DNA of 14,838 bases from JBGRQB01 sp041725875 (GTDB lineage: Bacteria > Bacteroidota > Ignavibacteria > Ignavibacteriales > Melioribacteraceae). The position numbers were made by a program, and so were the translations under genes. The notes under the pieces were generated by a model. It saw nothing but the letters and a program-made list of their open reading frames with translations, was not told the origin of the DNA and ran no database searches. Positions 1-7,882 of the stretch are shown here, one piece after another; the stretch's first letter is position 1, and each line of letters opens with the position of its first letter. The stretch spans positions 1 through 14,838 of the forward strand of contig JBGRQB010000106.1 in the NCBI GenBank assembly GCA_041725875.1, written 5' to 3'.

Positions 1-2229
1 AAACTCTTTTGTCAATTCTTTTTTCTTTTTTGCAGATAACCCTGTGGTAACTGATACCATTGCTTCTGCAGTACTTTTAATATATTTCTCTTCCGGTACT
101 TTACCAAAAGTATGTAATCCAAAAGGAGTTTTCTTTTCCAGAATTTCTTTTAAATAATGTTCAAGTTCGTGAATTTCTTCCTCTGTTTTAACAGAATCAA
201 CACCAAGATCTTTTATTATTCCGGTTCCGATTGCAATTGAATTTATTTCTCTCAGCTTTGCTGTCTTTAGTAACGGACTCTTACTTTCAGCCACATTATG
301 ATCATTAATCAACTCGGTTAATTTTTCCAACTCGGGATTAAGTCCGGCTTTATCAAACGGCGGAGTCATATGATCAATAATTACAGCCATTCCCCTTCTT
401 TTTGCTTGTAATCCCTCACCAACATCATCCACCACATAAGGATAAATGTTTGGGATACCTTTAATTAAAGCATCAGAAGGATCTTTATCATCTTGCCCGA
501 CTTCCTTTCCACTTAGCCATTCGTGTGTACCGTGTGTGCCTAAATGAATAATTGCATCGGAGCGAAAACTTTTCTGAAGATATAAATAAAAAGCAATGTA
601 TTGATGATTTGGAGGTACTTTTACATCGTGATAAAGTTTTTCTGCATCCTGACTAGCTCCTCTTGCGGGCTGCGGAGCGAGCAAAATGTTTCCATATTTT
701 ACACCTGGAATTACAAGATAAGCGTTCCCTTTTGCATCACGCCAGATCATCTCTTCAGAACTTTCAGCAACACCCCAATAATCAGTAACACTTTTTCTTA
801 ATTTGGAATCAAGTTCGCTAAACCACTTTTTATACTCTTTTACAGGTACAAGTATTGGTTTGCCGGTTGCAACAACATTTTCTATTTCACCTCCGGCCCA
901 GCTTCCTACGTTTCTTCCGTAACTCATTACCTGTGTATAAATTGAATCGGAAATTAACTCTTTTCCACCCAGATTATAACTATTCCTTTCAAATTCTTTC
1001 AGGATATTTAAAATAGAATTGGGCAGTACATTCAGGTAACTTGCTCCGATGTTTTCTTTACCCGGAGGATAACTGTAGTAGAGCAGAGCAATTTTCTTTT
1101 CGCTGTTTTTTTTCTTTTGCAGATAATACCAGCCAAGAATTCTGTCGCGTAAAACTTTAACTCTGCGCATTGTTGGTTTTTGATCAAAATAATTATTTTC
1201 TTCTTTGCTTCCTTCAATTTTTTCTTTGGAGCTTGTGACAGTAGGTTGAATCAATCCCATTAGCTCGGGAATTGCAACAAGCAGAGTCCGCTGCCATATA
1301 TCTATTCCTTTTTCCGATTGCAGCCATTTCTCTTCTGAATTAAAAAGCTGAACCGAATTAATTACAGGTACGCCTATTTTTTCAAGCAGCGGTCTTACCT
1401 TATCGGGATTAACACCGTGCCACATTGAGAATGGCACGATGATATCTACTATTGGATTATTCTCTTTATCGAGAAAGAATTTTTTTATTGTTTCATCAAC
1501 AGGCATTCCAAATATCGGAAGTACATTAAAACCGAATCGCTCTACTGAATTAAAAACCGCTTTGAAATGTTTCGTCTGCTCAGTAGTAATTTTTGATCTT
1601 TCAACTACAAATCCAATTGTCGGATTTTCTTTTGCATATTCTCTGTAGTTTTCAAAATATGTTTTTACATCTGTGTACAAAGAATCTGTATGATGATCGT
1701 AAATACCAGCCTCAGGATAATTAACTACTTTTCCTGTTTCTAATTTGAATCCAAAATCTTTTGATAATCTGTTTTTGATCAAATTAGCTATATTTATTTT
1801 TCCGCCTGCACGACCATATTTCAAAACTGTTTTGTTAAAAAGAATTCCAAGATCTCTATACTTTTCTTCAGCCGGTGAAGTTCCGAGTGCATAAACCTTA
1901 CCGCCGTTTTTAACTATTTTTTCTATTTCAGATTGAACCTTTTCAACGTTTGAATCAAAGCCATGTATCCAGATAAACACCAGTTTTGATTTACTGAAAA
2001 ATTCCAGATCCTGACTTTGTAACTTTTTCCCTCTGTATGATTTGAAATCAATTTGATTTCTTAACTCGGGATATTGTTCAAATATCATTTCAACAGCTTT
2101 ATGAGTATTCTTTAAGTTCGAATCACTCATAATCAGACTTACTTTTAACTTTTCTTTCCCGCCAAAAACAAAACCTGATATTAATAAAATATGTAGTATC
2201 AGATTTTTTAATTTATCTGCTTTAATCAT
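1..2229 (-). CDS. hmuS: HmuS/CobN-family tetrapyrrole metal chelatase, exported, 3'-truncated by window edge
   Basis: The frame is open from the ATG at 2229 to base 1, giving 743 residues; family members usually exceed 1,200, so roughly the C-terminal 40% lies outside. GGAG sits 5 bases before the start. The family (CobN, BchH/ChlH, HmuS) inserts or removes metals in tetrapyrrole rings. The hallmark LGTHGTHEWLSGKEVG is visible at about residues 563-578, followed by PYVVDDVGEG and a conserved RRG stretch. Residues 9-22 are hydrophobic after a lysine-bearing start and are followed by FGGKEKLKV, which looks like a signal peptide or membrane anchor. Cytoplasmic CobN has no such element, so an extracytoplasmic site is likely. 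It is the last visible gene of an operon with a TonB receptor, an ExbB-like protein and a DUF2149 protein. That company matches HmuS of the P. gingivalis heme cluster better than cobalamin-synthesis CobN. The family call is firm; heme as substrate is inferred. Automated annotation would probably say cobaltochelatase subunit CobN. Confidence 0.88.
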   Translation of the reverse strand, partial: MIKADKLKNLILHILLISGFVFGGKEKLKVSLIMSDSNLKNTHKAVEMIFEQYPELRNQIDFKSYRGKKLQSQDLEFFSKSKLVFIWIHGFDSNVEKVQSEIEKIVKNGGKVYALGTSPAEEKYRDLGILFNKTVLKYGRAGGKINIANLIKNRLSKDFGFKLETGKVVNYPEAGIYDHHTDSLYTDVKTYFENYREYAKENPTIGFVVERSKITTEQTKHFKAVFNSVERFGFNVLPIFGMPVDETIKKFFLDKENNPIVDIIVPFSMWHGVNPDKVRPLLEKIGVPVINSVQLFNSEEKWLQSEKGIDIWQRTLLVAIPELMGLIQPTVTSSKEKIEGSKEENNYFDQKPTMRRVKVLRDRILGWYYLQKKKNSEKKIALLYYSYPPGKENIGASYLNVLPNSILNILKEFERNSYNLGGKELISDSIYTQVMSYGRNVGSWAGGEIENVVATGKPILVPVKEYKKWFSELDSKLRKSVTDYWGVAESSEEMIWRDAKGNAYLVIPGVKYGNILLAPQPARGASQDAEKLYHDVKVPPNHQYIAFYLYLQKSFRSDAIIHLGTHGTHEWLSGKEVGQDDKDPSDALIKGIPNIYPYVVDDVGEGLQAKRRGMAVIIDHMTPPFDKAGLNPELEKLTELINDHNVAESKSPLLKTAKLREINSIAIGTGIIKDLGVDSVKTEEEIHELEHYLKEILEKKTPFGLHTFGKVPEEKYIKSTAEAMVSVTTGLSAKKKKELTKEF

Positions 2230-2249
2230 TTTTTCTCCAATCGGGTAAA

Positions 2250-2588
2250 TTATTCCGGTACATAAACAACACGACCATCTTCAAGTTCGTATGCGGTTCC
2301 GAGTCTTAAACCTTTTCCGCTCAGTGATTTATCAGTTACCTTCTGAATTTTTATCTGCTTTCCTTTTTTTGTGATGATCTCCATTTCTCCCTGTTTATTC
2401 TTTTTGGTAAGAGTCATTTCAGAATTGGGATCTAAAAAATCGAGCATATTATACGCCATAAAAAGAGCCATAATCATAGCTACAATAAAAACAACACTCA
2501 CATCAAACAAGTTTGCAACTCCTGTTATCGGATCTTCAAGCGGCTGGGAGTTATTTAATTTATTTTTTCTGCGATGCATAAATTTCAT
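2250..2588 (-). CDS. hmuV: DUF2149 membrane protein (HmuV-like), possible ExbD-like partner
   Basis: A 112-residue protein. The frame also allows a TTG two codons upstream (2594), but the ATG at 2588 follows the stop of the preceding gene by 2 bases and has AAAGG upstream, so I prefer it. There is a basic N-terminus (HRRKNK), then DPITGVANLFD, one transmembrane helix at about residues 28-48, and a basic soluble C-terminal domain ending in EDGRVVYVPE. I recognise it as DUF2149, which in Bacteroidota sits beside ExbB/TolQ-like and CobN-like genes (HmuV position). The arrangement of a short basic N-terminus, an Asp at the start of a single helix (D29 in LFDVSVVFIV) and a C-terminal extracytoplasmic domain resembles ExbD/TolR, whose helix Asp carries protons. 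That suggests it is the small stator partner of the protein encoded just upstream. The DUF call is strong; the ExbD-like role is inference. The chelatase gene starts 20 bases further on. Confidence 0.83.
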   Translation of the reverse strand: MKFMHRRKNKLNNSQPLEDPITGVANLFDVSVVFIVAMIMALFMAYNMLDFLDPNSEMTLTKKNKQGEMEIITKKGKQIKIQKVTDKSLSGKGLRLGTAYELEDGRVVYVPE

Positions 2589-2590
2589 AA

Positions 2591-3211
2591 TCAAACCTTT
2601 AAATTTGTTTCCTGAATTATTGAAGCAGATGCATCTGCATTAATTGTATTTGTCAATTGCACATTTTCGCGTAAGAATAATTCTGTTTCATATTCCAGAT
2701 TTCTTATGTCTTCATTTATCCATTTTTCTCTGATTAAGGAGATAAGATAAGCCACAACACCGCACGCGAGTCCGACAATAGTTGTTGTAAAGGCAGTCAC
2801 CATATTCCCTGCCATTGCAGGCATATCGCCTTGTGCAAGAGATGATAAAGCCACGCCCATTGGGATGAGAGTTCCCATCAGACCAAGAGAAGGTGCAACG
2901 CGAATTGCAAAGCTGACACGCTTTACAGATTTTAATAATTGCTGTTCAGTATTTTGCAATAACTGCTCAAGAAAAATATCCAGATTTTTTACAGCGCCGT
3001 TATTTGTTTCTTCCATAAGCTGCTGCATTTTACTTTTATAAATATTTATCACTCCGGCTGGATATTTTTTCCTGTCCATATAATCGCGGAAAAAACTTCC
3101 CAGAGAGATCACCATCCAGAAAGTCAATAAAATCAATCCGATTATAACAGGATAGAAAAAAGCTGTTGAAAGTATATATAAAAGGGTTTCCAAATTACTT
3201 AATATTTCCAT
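2591..3211 (-). CDS. hmuU: MotA/TolQ/ExbB-family proton channel protein (HmuU-like)
   Basis: A 206-residue inner-membrane protein. The open frame extends upstream to 3280, but that stretch overlaps the preceding gene by 68 bases. The ATG at 3211 has AAGGA 7 bases before it and starts one base after the preceding stop, so it is the likely start. Transmembrane helices lie at about residues 17-39, 103-124 and 138-160. The family signature is plain: APSLGLMGTLIPMGVALSSL at about residues 106-125 (the pore helix), and MVTAFTTTIVGLACGVVAYL at about 137-156, with the TT pair typical of ExbB/TolQ. Such proteins form pentameric proton channels that power TonB, Tol or flagellar machines. Here it lies between a seven-helix protein and DUF2149, the HmuT-U-V arrangement of heme clusters. 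It may drive the exported CobN-like protein or energise the receptor; the sequence cannot decide between these. Confidence 0.87.
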   Translation of the reverse strand: MEILSNLETLLYILSTAFFYPVIIGLILLTFWMVISLGSFFRDYMDRKKYPAGVINIYKSKMQQLMEETNNGAVKNLDIFLEQLLQNTEQQLLKSVKRVSFAIRVAPSLGLMGTLIPMGVALSSLAQGDMPAMAGNMVTAFTTTIVGLACGVVAYLISLIREKWINEDIRNLEYETELFLRENVQLTNTINADASASIIQETNLKV

Positions 3212-3212
3212 T

Positions 3213-3896
3213 TTAGTTTCCTTTGTTTGGTTTGGTAAAAAATCCTGCAAGGAATATGAGGATAAAAACAACTCCGACAATAATCAGACTCGCAGTTTCA
3301 AAACCGGTATCAGATGGTGAGAAGAGTTTGAAGTTAGAAGTTTGATTGTCCGGGAACAACATTTTTGTAAATTGATAAAATGCTGCGGTAATCAGAATAA
3401 TTCCTGAAAACTCATAGGAGAAAAAGCTTCTGCCTGTTTCAAAGTTCCTGCAGGAGATAAATTTTGCAGCACTAAAGATTACGCTTAAAAGAAGCATCGC
3501 CCAAATAAATTCCATTGCCGGAAACAAATAGTATGAACTGAGAGAGAAGATAAAAACTAAAAGTAAGAGTGATGAGAATTTGAAAAAACTTATTAGTTTT
3601 TTTATAAAGGAGATTGCTTTTTTTTCTTTGAAAGGTTTTTGCAAGTATGAAAATATTCCTGCTGATAAAAAACACACAGAAAATATTATATTAATAAAAA
3701 GCTCATACCTCACAGAATAAAACTTTATTACATTTACATTATTCAGAAGCCAGTAAAAAAATAATATTCCCGTTAAAAAGAGGGGCAGCTCCCAAACTAT
3801 ATCTTTTAACCCTGATTCATATTTCTGTTTTTTTTGAAATATAATCAGAAGAGAAAAAAGACCTGTTATTATTATGGTGAGACTTATAGAATCCAT
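3213..3896 (-). CDS. Seven-helix integral membrane protein, unknown function (possible HmuT counterpart)
   Basis: A 227-residue, very hydrophobic protein. Its ATG overlaps the stop of the upstream gene in TAATG (3894-3898), so translation is probably coupled; AAGGA lies 9 bases before the start. I count seven probable helices, at about residues 4-20, 36-52, 65-84, 103-124, 127-146, 162-181 and 201-220, with a short basic tail (TKPNKGN). I see no catalytic motif, no conserved histidine pattern and no transporter signature. Only its position, directly before the ExbB-like and DUF2149 genes, links it to the poorly characterised membrane protein HmuT of hmu clusters. It could be a structural subunit of the proton-driven complex or a permease for a small ligand; neither can be chosen from sequence alone. 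The gene is real, given its overlap, ribosome site and helix pattern. Confidence 0.72.
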   Translation of the reverse strand: MDSISLTIIITGLFSLLIIFQKKQKYESGLKDIVWELPLFLTGILFFYWLLNNVNVIKFYSVRYELFINIIFSVCFLSAGIFSYLQKPFKEKKAISFIKKLISFFKFSSLLLLVFIFSLSSYYLFPAMEFIWAMLLLSVIFSAAKFISCRNFETGRSFFSYEFSGIILITAAFYQFTKMLFPDNQTSNFKLFSPSDTGFETASLIIVGVVFILIFLAGFFTKPNKGN

Positions 3897-5458
3897 TATT
3901 GTGTTTCCTTTTTGTAAACAATTTCAGGTATGGATGCAGAATCTTCTTTAATTTCTTTTACTTTCTTTTTCCCTTTTGCTGGCTTGATAACTTTTGTGTA
4001 GATCCAGTCAAAAATTCCGCTGAGAGTAATCAGCACAAAAAGTGCTCCAAGGGTGAAGAAAATTGGTCCGGTATAACTGCCGAAGAGATCTATAAAAATT
4101 CTTCCTTTGTGAAGAGAAAACAGATAACTCCAAAGCGGCATAGAATAATTTTTAATCATTTCTTCCGGCATTATAATTTTACTTGTTGTGTTTTCTTTAC
4201 CAAGAGGAATTATTCCGTTATACAATGTAGAAACAAATTGTACGCCGTTATTAAATTGCGCAAATCCTGTTACAAACTTTCTGCCTTTGCCCGGAACAGC
4301 AATTTTTTCTGATTTTTTTGTCTGCAGATTAAGTTTATATAATCCGGCAAATGAACCAAGAATAACATTTGCTGAATCTGTTTTTTCAAAGACAGATAAT
4401 CCGTGTCCCGCAACAGATTTAGATATATCAAGTCTTTCAAGAGGTTTATCAAATTCCGGATTACTGCTCCAAAATTTGTTGGCCGCGTATAAAAGAATTT
4501 GTTCATTCTCTTCATCATAAATTGCGTTTTTAATTCTGCCTTCAAAATTATTATCAGGTAAAAATCCGGGATAGTTTTTTTTGCTTATAGTTTTTCCTGC
4601 AATAACTCTGCTTAATGGTCTTAAAAGAAAAATGCCTGTCACACCTATTATTAAAACCAACGTGGCGGAAATAATTCCAATCTTAAAATGGTGTTTATAA
4701 AACCAGGTGAAAAGTTTTTTTGATCCTGCTTTTGATTTTTTCTTTTTCCGCCATGGAAAGTACCACATATAGATACCGGAAAAAGATAAGAATACAATCA
4801 TTACTCCGGCAGCATCATACAGCAATCTTCCCGGCAACCCGAAAATCTCTCCACTGTGTAAATCGAACATAAGTGAGAACAAAGATATTTTCTCATCCCC
4901 CATATCTGCTTCAAGAGTGATTTTTTCGAACTTTGAATTTTTGTAATCTATGTTACCGATAAAAACATGGGATGAAGAAAATACATATAATTTATCACTA
5001 ACCAGAAGTATTTTCTTCACGGGATCGGAAGTTTCAAGATTTATTTCCTTCCATTTATTTTCATTTATATTTAGAACAAAAAGTCCCGTTTCAGAGGCTG
5101 CAAATAATAGTGTATCTGCAAGCAGGATATCATTTGTTCGTCTGCCCATTGCAGATTCAGGATATCCTTCTTTTAATTGCTTAAAACTTCTCCCCTTATC
5201 TTCAGATTTCCAAACTCCCTGACTGCCGGCAAGGTACAACAGATTATCTTGATCAACAATTTTTGTCATCGATTTTCTGTTCCAGTTGGAGTTAATCATA
5301 AAACGTTGTGGAATAAATGCGGAAGGGACAGAAACATCTTTAATTAAATCAGGGTGATTTAACAAAATACCGGAGATGCTCATATAAACAGCGTAGAGTA
5401 TTAAAAACAATCCCAGGTATTTATGTAACAATTTTGAGTATTTAAATAATTTTTTCAT
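3896..5458 (-). CDS. PepSY-associated four-helix membrane protein with propeller-like periplasmic inserts
   Basis: A 520-residue protein from the ATG at 5458; a TTG one codon earlier (5461) is less likely, and no ribosome site is visible. Helices lie at about residues 12-34, 212-235, 260-281 and 459-488. The PepSY_TM pattern is clear: LHKYLGLFL at the first helix, LNHP after it, LHSGEIFG before the second, YKHHFKIG before the third and LHKGRIFIDLFG before the fourth. Histidines H12, H35, H201, H256/H257 and H450 could bind heme b; related proteins (PiuB/FoxB type) are linked to reduction of iron-siderophores. Two large loops lie between helices (about 35-210 and 283-445). The first has an Asp-box-like SEDKGRSF at 85-92, and both show repeated short strands such as ETGLFVLN and FAGLYKLN, suggesting partial beta-propellers. 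It follows the receptor gene after a stem-loop gap, and its stop overlaps the next start. A membrane electron donor for metal reduction is a reasonable but unproven role. Confidence 0.77.
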   Translation of the reverse strand: MKKLFKYSKLLHKYLGLFLILYAVYMSISGILLNHPDLIKDVSVPSAFIPQRFMINSNWNRKSMTKIVDQDNLLYLAGSQGVWKSEDKGRSFKQLKEGYPESAMGRRTNDILLADTLLFAASETGLFVLNINENKWKEINLETSDPVKKILLVSDKLYVFSSSHVFIGNIDYKNSKFEKITLEADMGDEKISLFSLMFDLHSGEIFGLPGRLLYDAAGVMIVFLSFSGIYMWYFPWRKKKKSKAGSKKLFTWFYKHHFKIGIISATLVLIIGVTGIFLLRPLSRVIAGKTISKKNYPGFLPDNNFEGRIKNAIYDEENEQILLYAANKFWSSNPEFDKPLERLDISKSVAGHGLSVFEKTDSANVILGSFAGLYKLNLQTKKSEKIAVPGKGRKFVTGFAQFNNGVQFVSTLYNGIIPLGKENTTSKIIMPEEMIKNYSMPLWSYLFSLHKGRIFIDLFGSYTGPIFFTLGALFVLITLSGIFDWIYTKVIKPAKGKKKVKEIKEDSASIPEIVYKKETQ

Positions 5459-5477
5459 CAATAGTAGTTTTTAAAGT

Positions 5478-5516
5478 GCACCGTTGCTCTGAGTGTGCTA
5501 GTAGAAACAACGGTGC
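5478..5516. repeat. Perfect 9-bp stem-loop between receptor and PepSY genes
   Basis: GCACCGTTG at 5478-5486 and CAACGGTGC at 5508-5516 are exact inverted repeats around a 21-base loop. The element occupies most of the 76-base gap inside the operon. No run of T follows it on either strand (the minus side continues ACTTTAAAAAC), so it is not a classic intrinsic terminator. It could attenuate transcription, or act as a processing or stability element that keeps receptor mRNA more abundant than the downstream message. Its outer bases resemble those of the hairpin at 7950-7985. Confidence 0.6.
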
Positions 5517-5534
5517 CAGGTATATAAATAAATT

Positions 5535-7844
5535 TTAATATTCGTAAGAAATTCCAAAAAGAAGTGTTCTCGGAACACCAAGTGAATAAGATTTGGCAGA
5601 GCTGTAGTATGAGTAATATTCTTTATCAAAAAGATTATAAACACTCATTGATAATGAAATTCCGGAATAGATTTCTCTTTGAACTTTTAAGTCAACAATC
5701 TCATATCCGTCAACTTCATTTGTGTTCATTGCATCTGAAAACTGACTGCCTGTATGTCTTAACCAGAGAGCCACGCTTAATATTTTAGGATTATTATATT
5801 TTATCCCAAGGTTAAAAAATGTATCAGGATTATCTTCAAGCTTTTTTCCTTCCAGTTCAGAGTTTTCATTATGTTTTTTGATTTCACTTTTGCTGTGTGT
5901 GAAGTTTGCAAATGCAGAAAAGTATCTTGATATATTATAATTCAAACTGGCTTCAATTCCTTTTATTGCTACTTCACCCAGGTTTGTATATTGAACAACA
6001 GTTATACCTTCTGAAGGTGTGTAAAATGAAGGTATTTCTGATTTTGATAAAGTCTTTGAGTAGATAAAATCTTCAAAGTTACTTTGGAAGTATGTTACAT
6101 TAGCTTCAAGCTTATTGAAGAATTTAATATCCGCGCCTATATCCAATGACATATTCATTACTTCCGGTTCCAGATCAGGGTTACCAATCATAAATTTGGT
6201 TGAACCTTTTGGAGCTGATCTGTACATATAAAATAATCCGGGAGCTTTGAATCCGGTTCCATAATTTGCGCGTAATCTTGCATCGTCATTTATATGATAT
6301 ACCAATCCGACTTTTGGGGAAAATCTGCTTTTTGTCCCGGTAGGATAATCTATAACAACATCAGTTTTTTTTGTGTTATCAAAGAAGCTTCCTTTTTCCG
6401 TATTCCACCAGTCGTATCTTAAACCAATACTAAGATTAAGTGATTTTCCGATTGCAATTTCATCATTCACAAATACTGAATAAAGATTCTGCACACCTTC
6501 GTAAAATCTTTTGCCGGAGGTATAATTGTATGTAGATTCATTTTCACTATGTTTGCCGTCAACCCCGAAAGTAACTTTTTGATTGACATTTTTGCCAAGC
6601 GATTGAGGAAGTTTAACAGTTATATACCCGATAAAGCCAAGCTGTGTTTCAGGAATATCTGATTCGTAATAAGGTTTTGTATGAGATCCTGTTGTTTTAT
6701 CATATTTTGTTGCAACACTTGAATAATCTCTGTCACTATAGTATAAAGATCCGCTGTAGCTTAAAATATCACTGTAGTTGTTGTATCTTAAGGAATAGCG
6801 ATTCTGTTTACTATCCATATCATATTTTGTAGAGGTTCCCTTTTCCGGCTGTTCGCTGTGGTGTTCAACTGAAAAATCGAGAACAGAAGTTGGGGTAAAT
6901 TTATATTCAAGTTTGGTGTTTATGTTTGTGAATTCATTTTGCGGTTTGATGTAATATTCTTTCCATACATCATCTTTCATATATTCGTATCCGTCAAATC
7001 TTTTATGTTCTCCATTTACAACAAACCCGAATTTGTTAAAAGCTTTACTTACTTTTAACCCAACCGAGCTTGTACCAAAGGTTCCAAATTCTGCGTGCCC
7101 TTTTATCCCGAGTCTGGGACTCGGAGAAGCGGAAATCATATTAACAACGCCACCCATTGCATTTGAGCCATACAATGCAGATCCGGCTCCCCTTACAATT
7201 TCGATTTTGTCAACTCCGTTAACGCCTATTGTACTCCAAAGAGCAACACCGCCTGAGTTGGTACTGTTAATCGGAATTCCGTCTTTCATAATAAGAGTTC
7301 TGTTTGCAGCTCCGGTTCCTCTCATTCTTATTCCGGCGTGACTGGTAGTTGTGCCTAGTCCCTGACTCCTCTGAAAGAAGACTCCGGGCGTATTAATTAA
7401 AGCATCATCAATACTTTTGGCGTGCTGCATTTCCAGGTCTTTGGTTGTTACAACACTTACACTTTGCGGAATATTTTTGGCAATAGTTTCGAAACGGGTA
7501 CCTGTAACAACAATTGCGTCCATATCGTAGACTGTCCTCTCAAGCACAACATCCATTTCAATGGTTTTTCCTTTTTTAACAATAACCGGTTTAACAACAG
7601 GTACATATCCAATTGAAGAAATTTTTACGTTATACTCACCTTCCGGCAAGGTTGTTAAATAAAATTCCCCCTTTATATTAGTAACGGTTCCGTAACTTGT
7701 ATTTTCTATTAAAACATTTGCCCCCGGAATTATTTCTCCTGAACCTGCTTCGCTAACAACGCCCTTTAATTTTGCCAGTTCCGTGGCATACCCGAATGAA
7801 GAAATAATAAGAACTAAAGCGAGATAATTAATGTACTTGTACAC
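5535..7844 (-). CDS. hmuR: TonB-dependent outer-membrane receptor, HmuR-like (heme/metallotetrapyrrole uptake)
   Basis: The frame opens with a TTG at 7868, but the GTG at 7844 has GGAGG (7849-7853) four bases before it and starts a good signal peptide (MYKYINYLALVLIISSFGYA), so I place the start there: 769 residues. Domains in order: signal peptide 1-20; carboxypeptidase-regulatory-like domain about 25-102; TonB box DAIVVTGTR at 109-117; plug about 120-240, with MRGTGAANRTLIMKDGIPI and EIVRGAGSALYGSNAMGG; then a 22-strand-type barrel ending in the aromatic residue of FGISYEY. FKAP (532-535) and NPDL (555-558) match the FRAP/NPDL boxes known from heme receptors, although NPDL also occurs in others such as BtuB. 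No histidine lies between the boxes, where heme receptors usually have one. Operon partners (CobN-like, ExbB-like, DUF2149) point to HmuR. Corrinoid or another metallotetrapyrrole remains possible. Confidence 0.86.
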   Translation of the reverse strand: MYKYINYLALVLIISSFGYATELAKLKGVVSEAGSGEIIPGANVLIENTSYGTVTNIKGEFYLTTLPEGEYNVKISSIGYVPVVKPVIVKKGKTIEMDVVLERTVYDMDAIVVTGTRFETIAKNIPQSVSVVTTKDLEMQHAKSIDDALINTPGVFFQRSQGLGTTTSHAGIRMRGTGAANRTLIMKDGIPINSTNSGGVALWSTIGVNGVDKIEIVRGAGSALYGSNAMGGVVNMISASPSPRLGIKGHAEFGTFGTSSVGLKVSKAFNKFGFVVNGEHKRFDGYEYMKDDVWKEYYIKPQNEFTNINTKLEYKFTPTSVLDFSVEHHSEQPEKGTSTKYDMDSKQNRYSLRYNNYSDILSYSGSLYYSDRDYSSVATKYDKTTGSHTKPYYESDIPETQLGFIGYITVKLPQSLGKNVNQKVTFGVDGKHSENESTYNYTSGKRFYEGVQNLYSVFVNDEIAIGKSLNLSIGLRYDWWNTEKGSFFDNTKKTDVVIDYPTGTKSRFSPKVGLVYHINDDARLRANYGTGFKAPGLFYMYRSAPKGSTKFMIGNPDLEPEVMNMSLDIGADIKFFNKLEANVTYFQSNFEDFIYSKTLSKSEIPSFYTPSEGITVVQYTNLGEVAIKGIEASLNYNISRYFSAFANFTHSKSEIKKHNENSELEGKKLEDNPDTFFNLGIKYNNPKILSVALWLRHTGSQFSDAMNTNEVDGYEIVDLKVQREIYSGISLSMSVYNLFDKEYYSYYSSAKSYSLGVPRTLLFGISYEY

Positions 7845-7866
7845 AAATCCTCCGAAATTTTCATAC

Positions 7867-7882
7867 AACCAAAATTTTGGTT
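7867..7882. promoter_or_regulatory. 16-bp perfect palindrome just upstream of the receptor start
   Basis: AACCAAAATTTTGGTT is a perfect palindrome ending 22 bases before the GTG start and 13 bases before the GGAGG ribosome site of the receptor gene. It could be a dimeric repressor site or a leader hairpin. A related half (AACCAAATTTTA on the minus strand) lies just upstream at 7903-7914, and TTTTAGAAT occurs twice on the plus strand (7886-7894 and 7939-7947), so the leader is rich in repeated words. No regulator gene is present to identify the binder. Confidence 0.4.

Noticed and set aside
1..2229. Cobaltochelatase CobN for cobalamin synthesis
   Set aside because: The family match is real, but the export signal and the ExbB-like, DUF2149 and TonB-receptor neighbours, with no cobalamin gene in view, fit a heme-type cluster better. 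The left flank is unseen, so this stays open.
3212..3280. Longer start (3280) for the ExbB-like gene
   Set aside because: It would overlap the preceding gene by 68 bases and add a non-conserved N-terminus; the ATG at 3211 has a ribosome site and fits the family.
3899..4312. Plus-strand ORF of 137 codons and other plus-strand ORFs
   Set aside because: They lie antisense to well-supported genes, are low in recognisable motifs, and have no operon context.
7845..7868. TTG start at 7868 for the receptor
   Set aside because: It places the start inside the palindrome and the ribosome site inside the coding region, and spoils the signal peptide.
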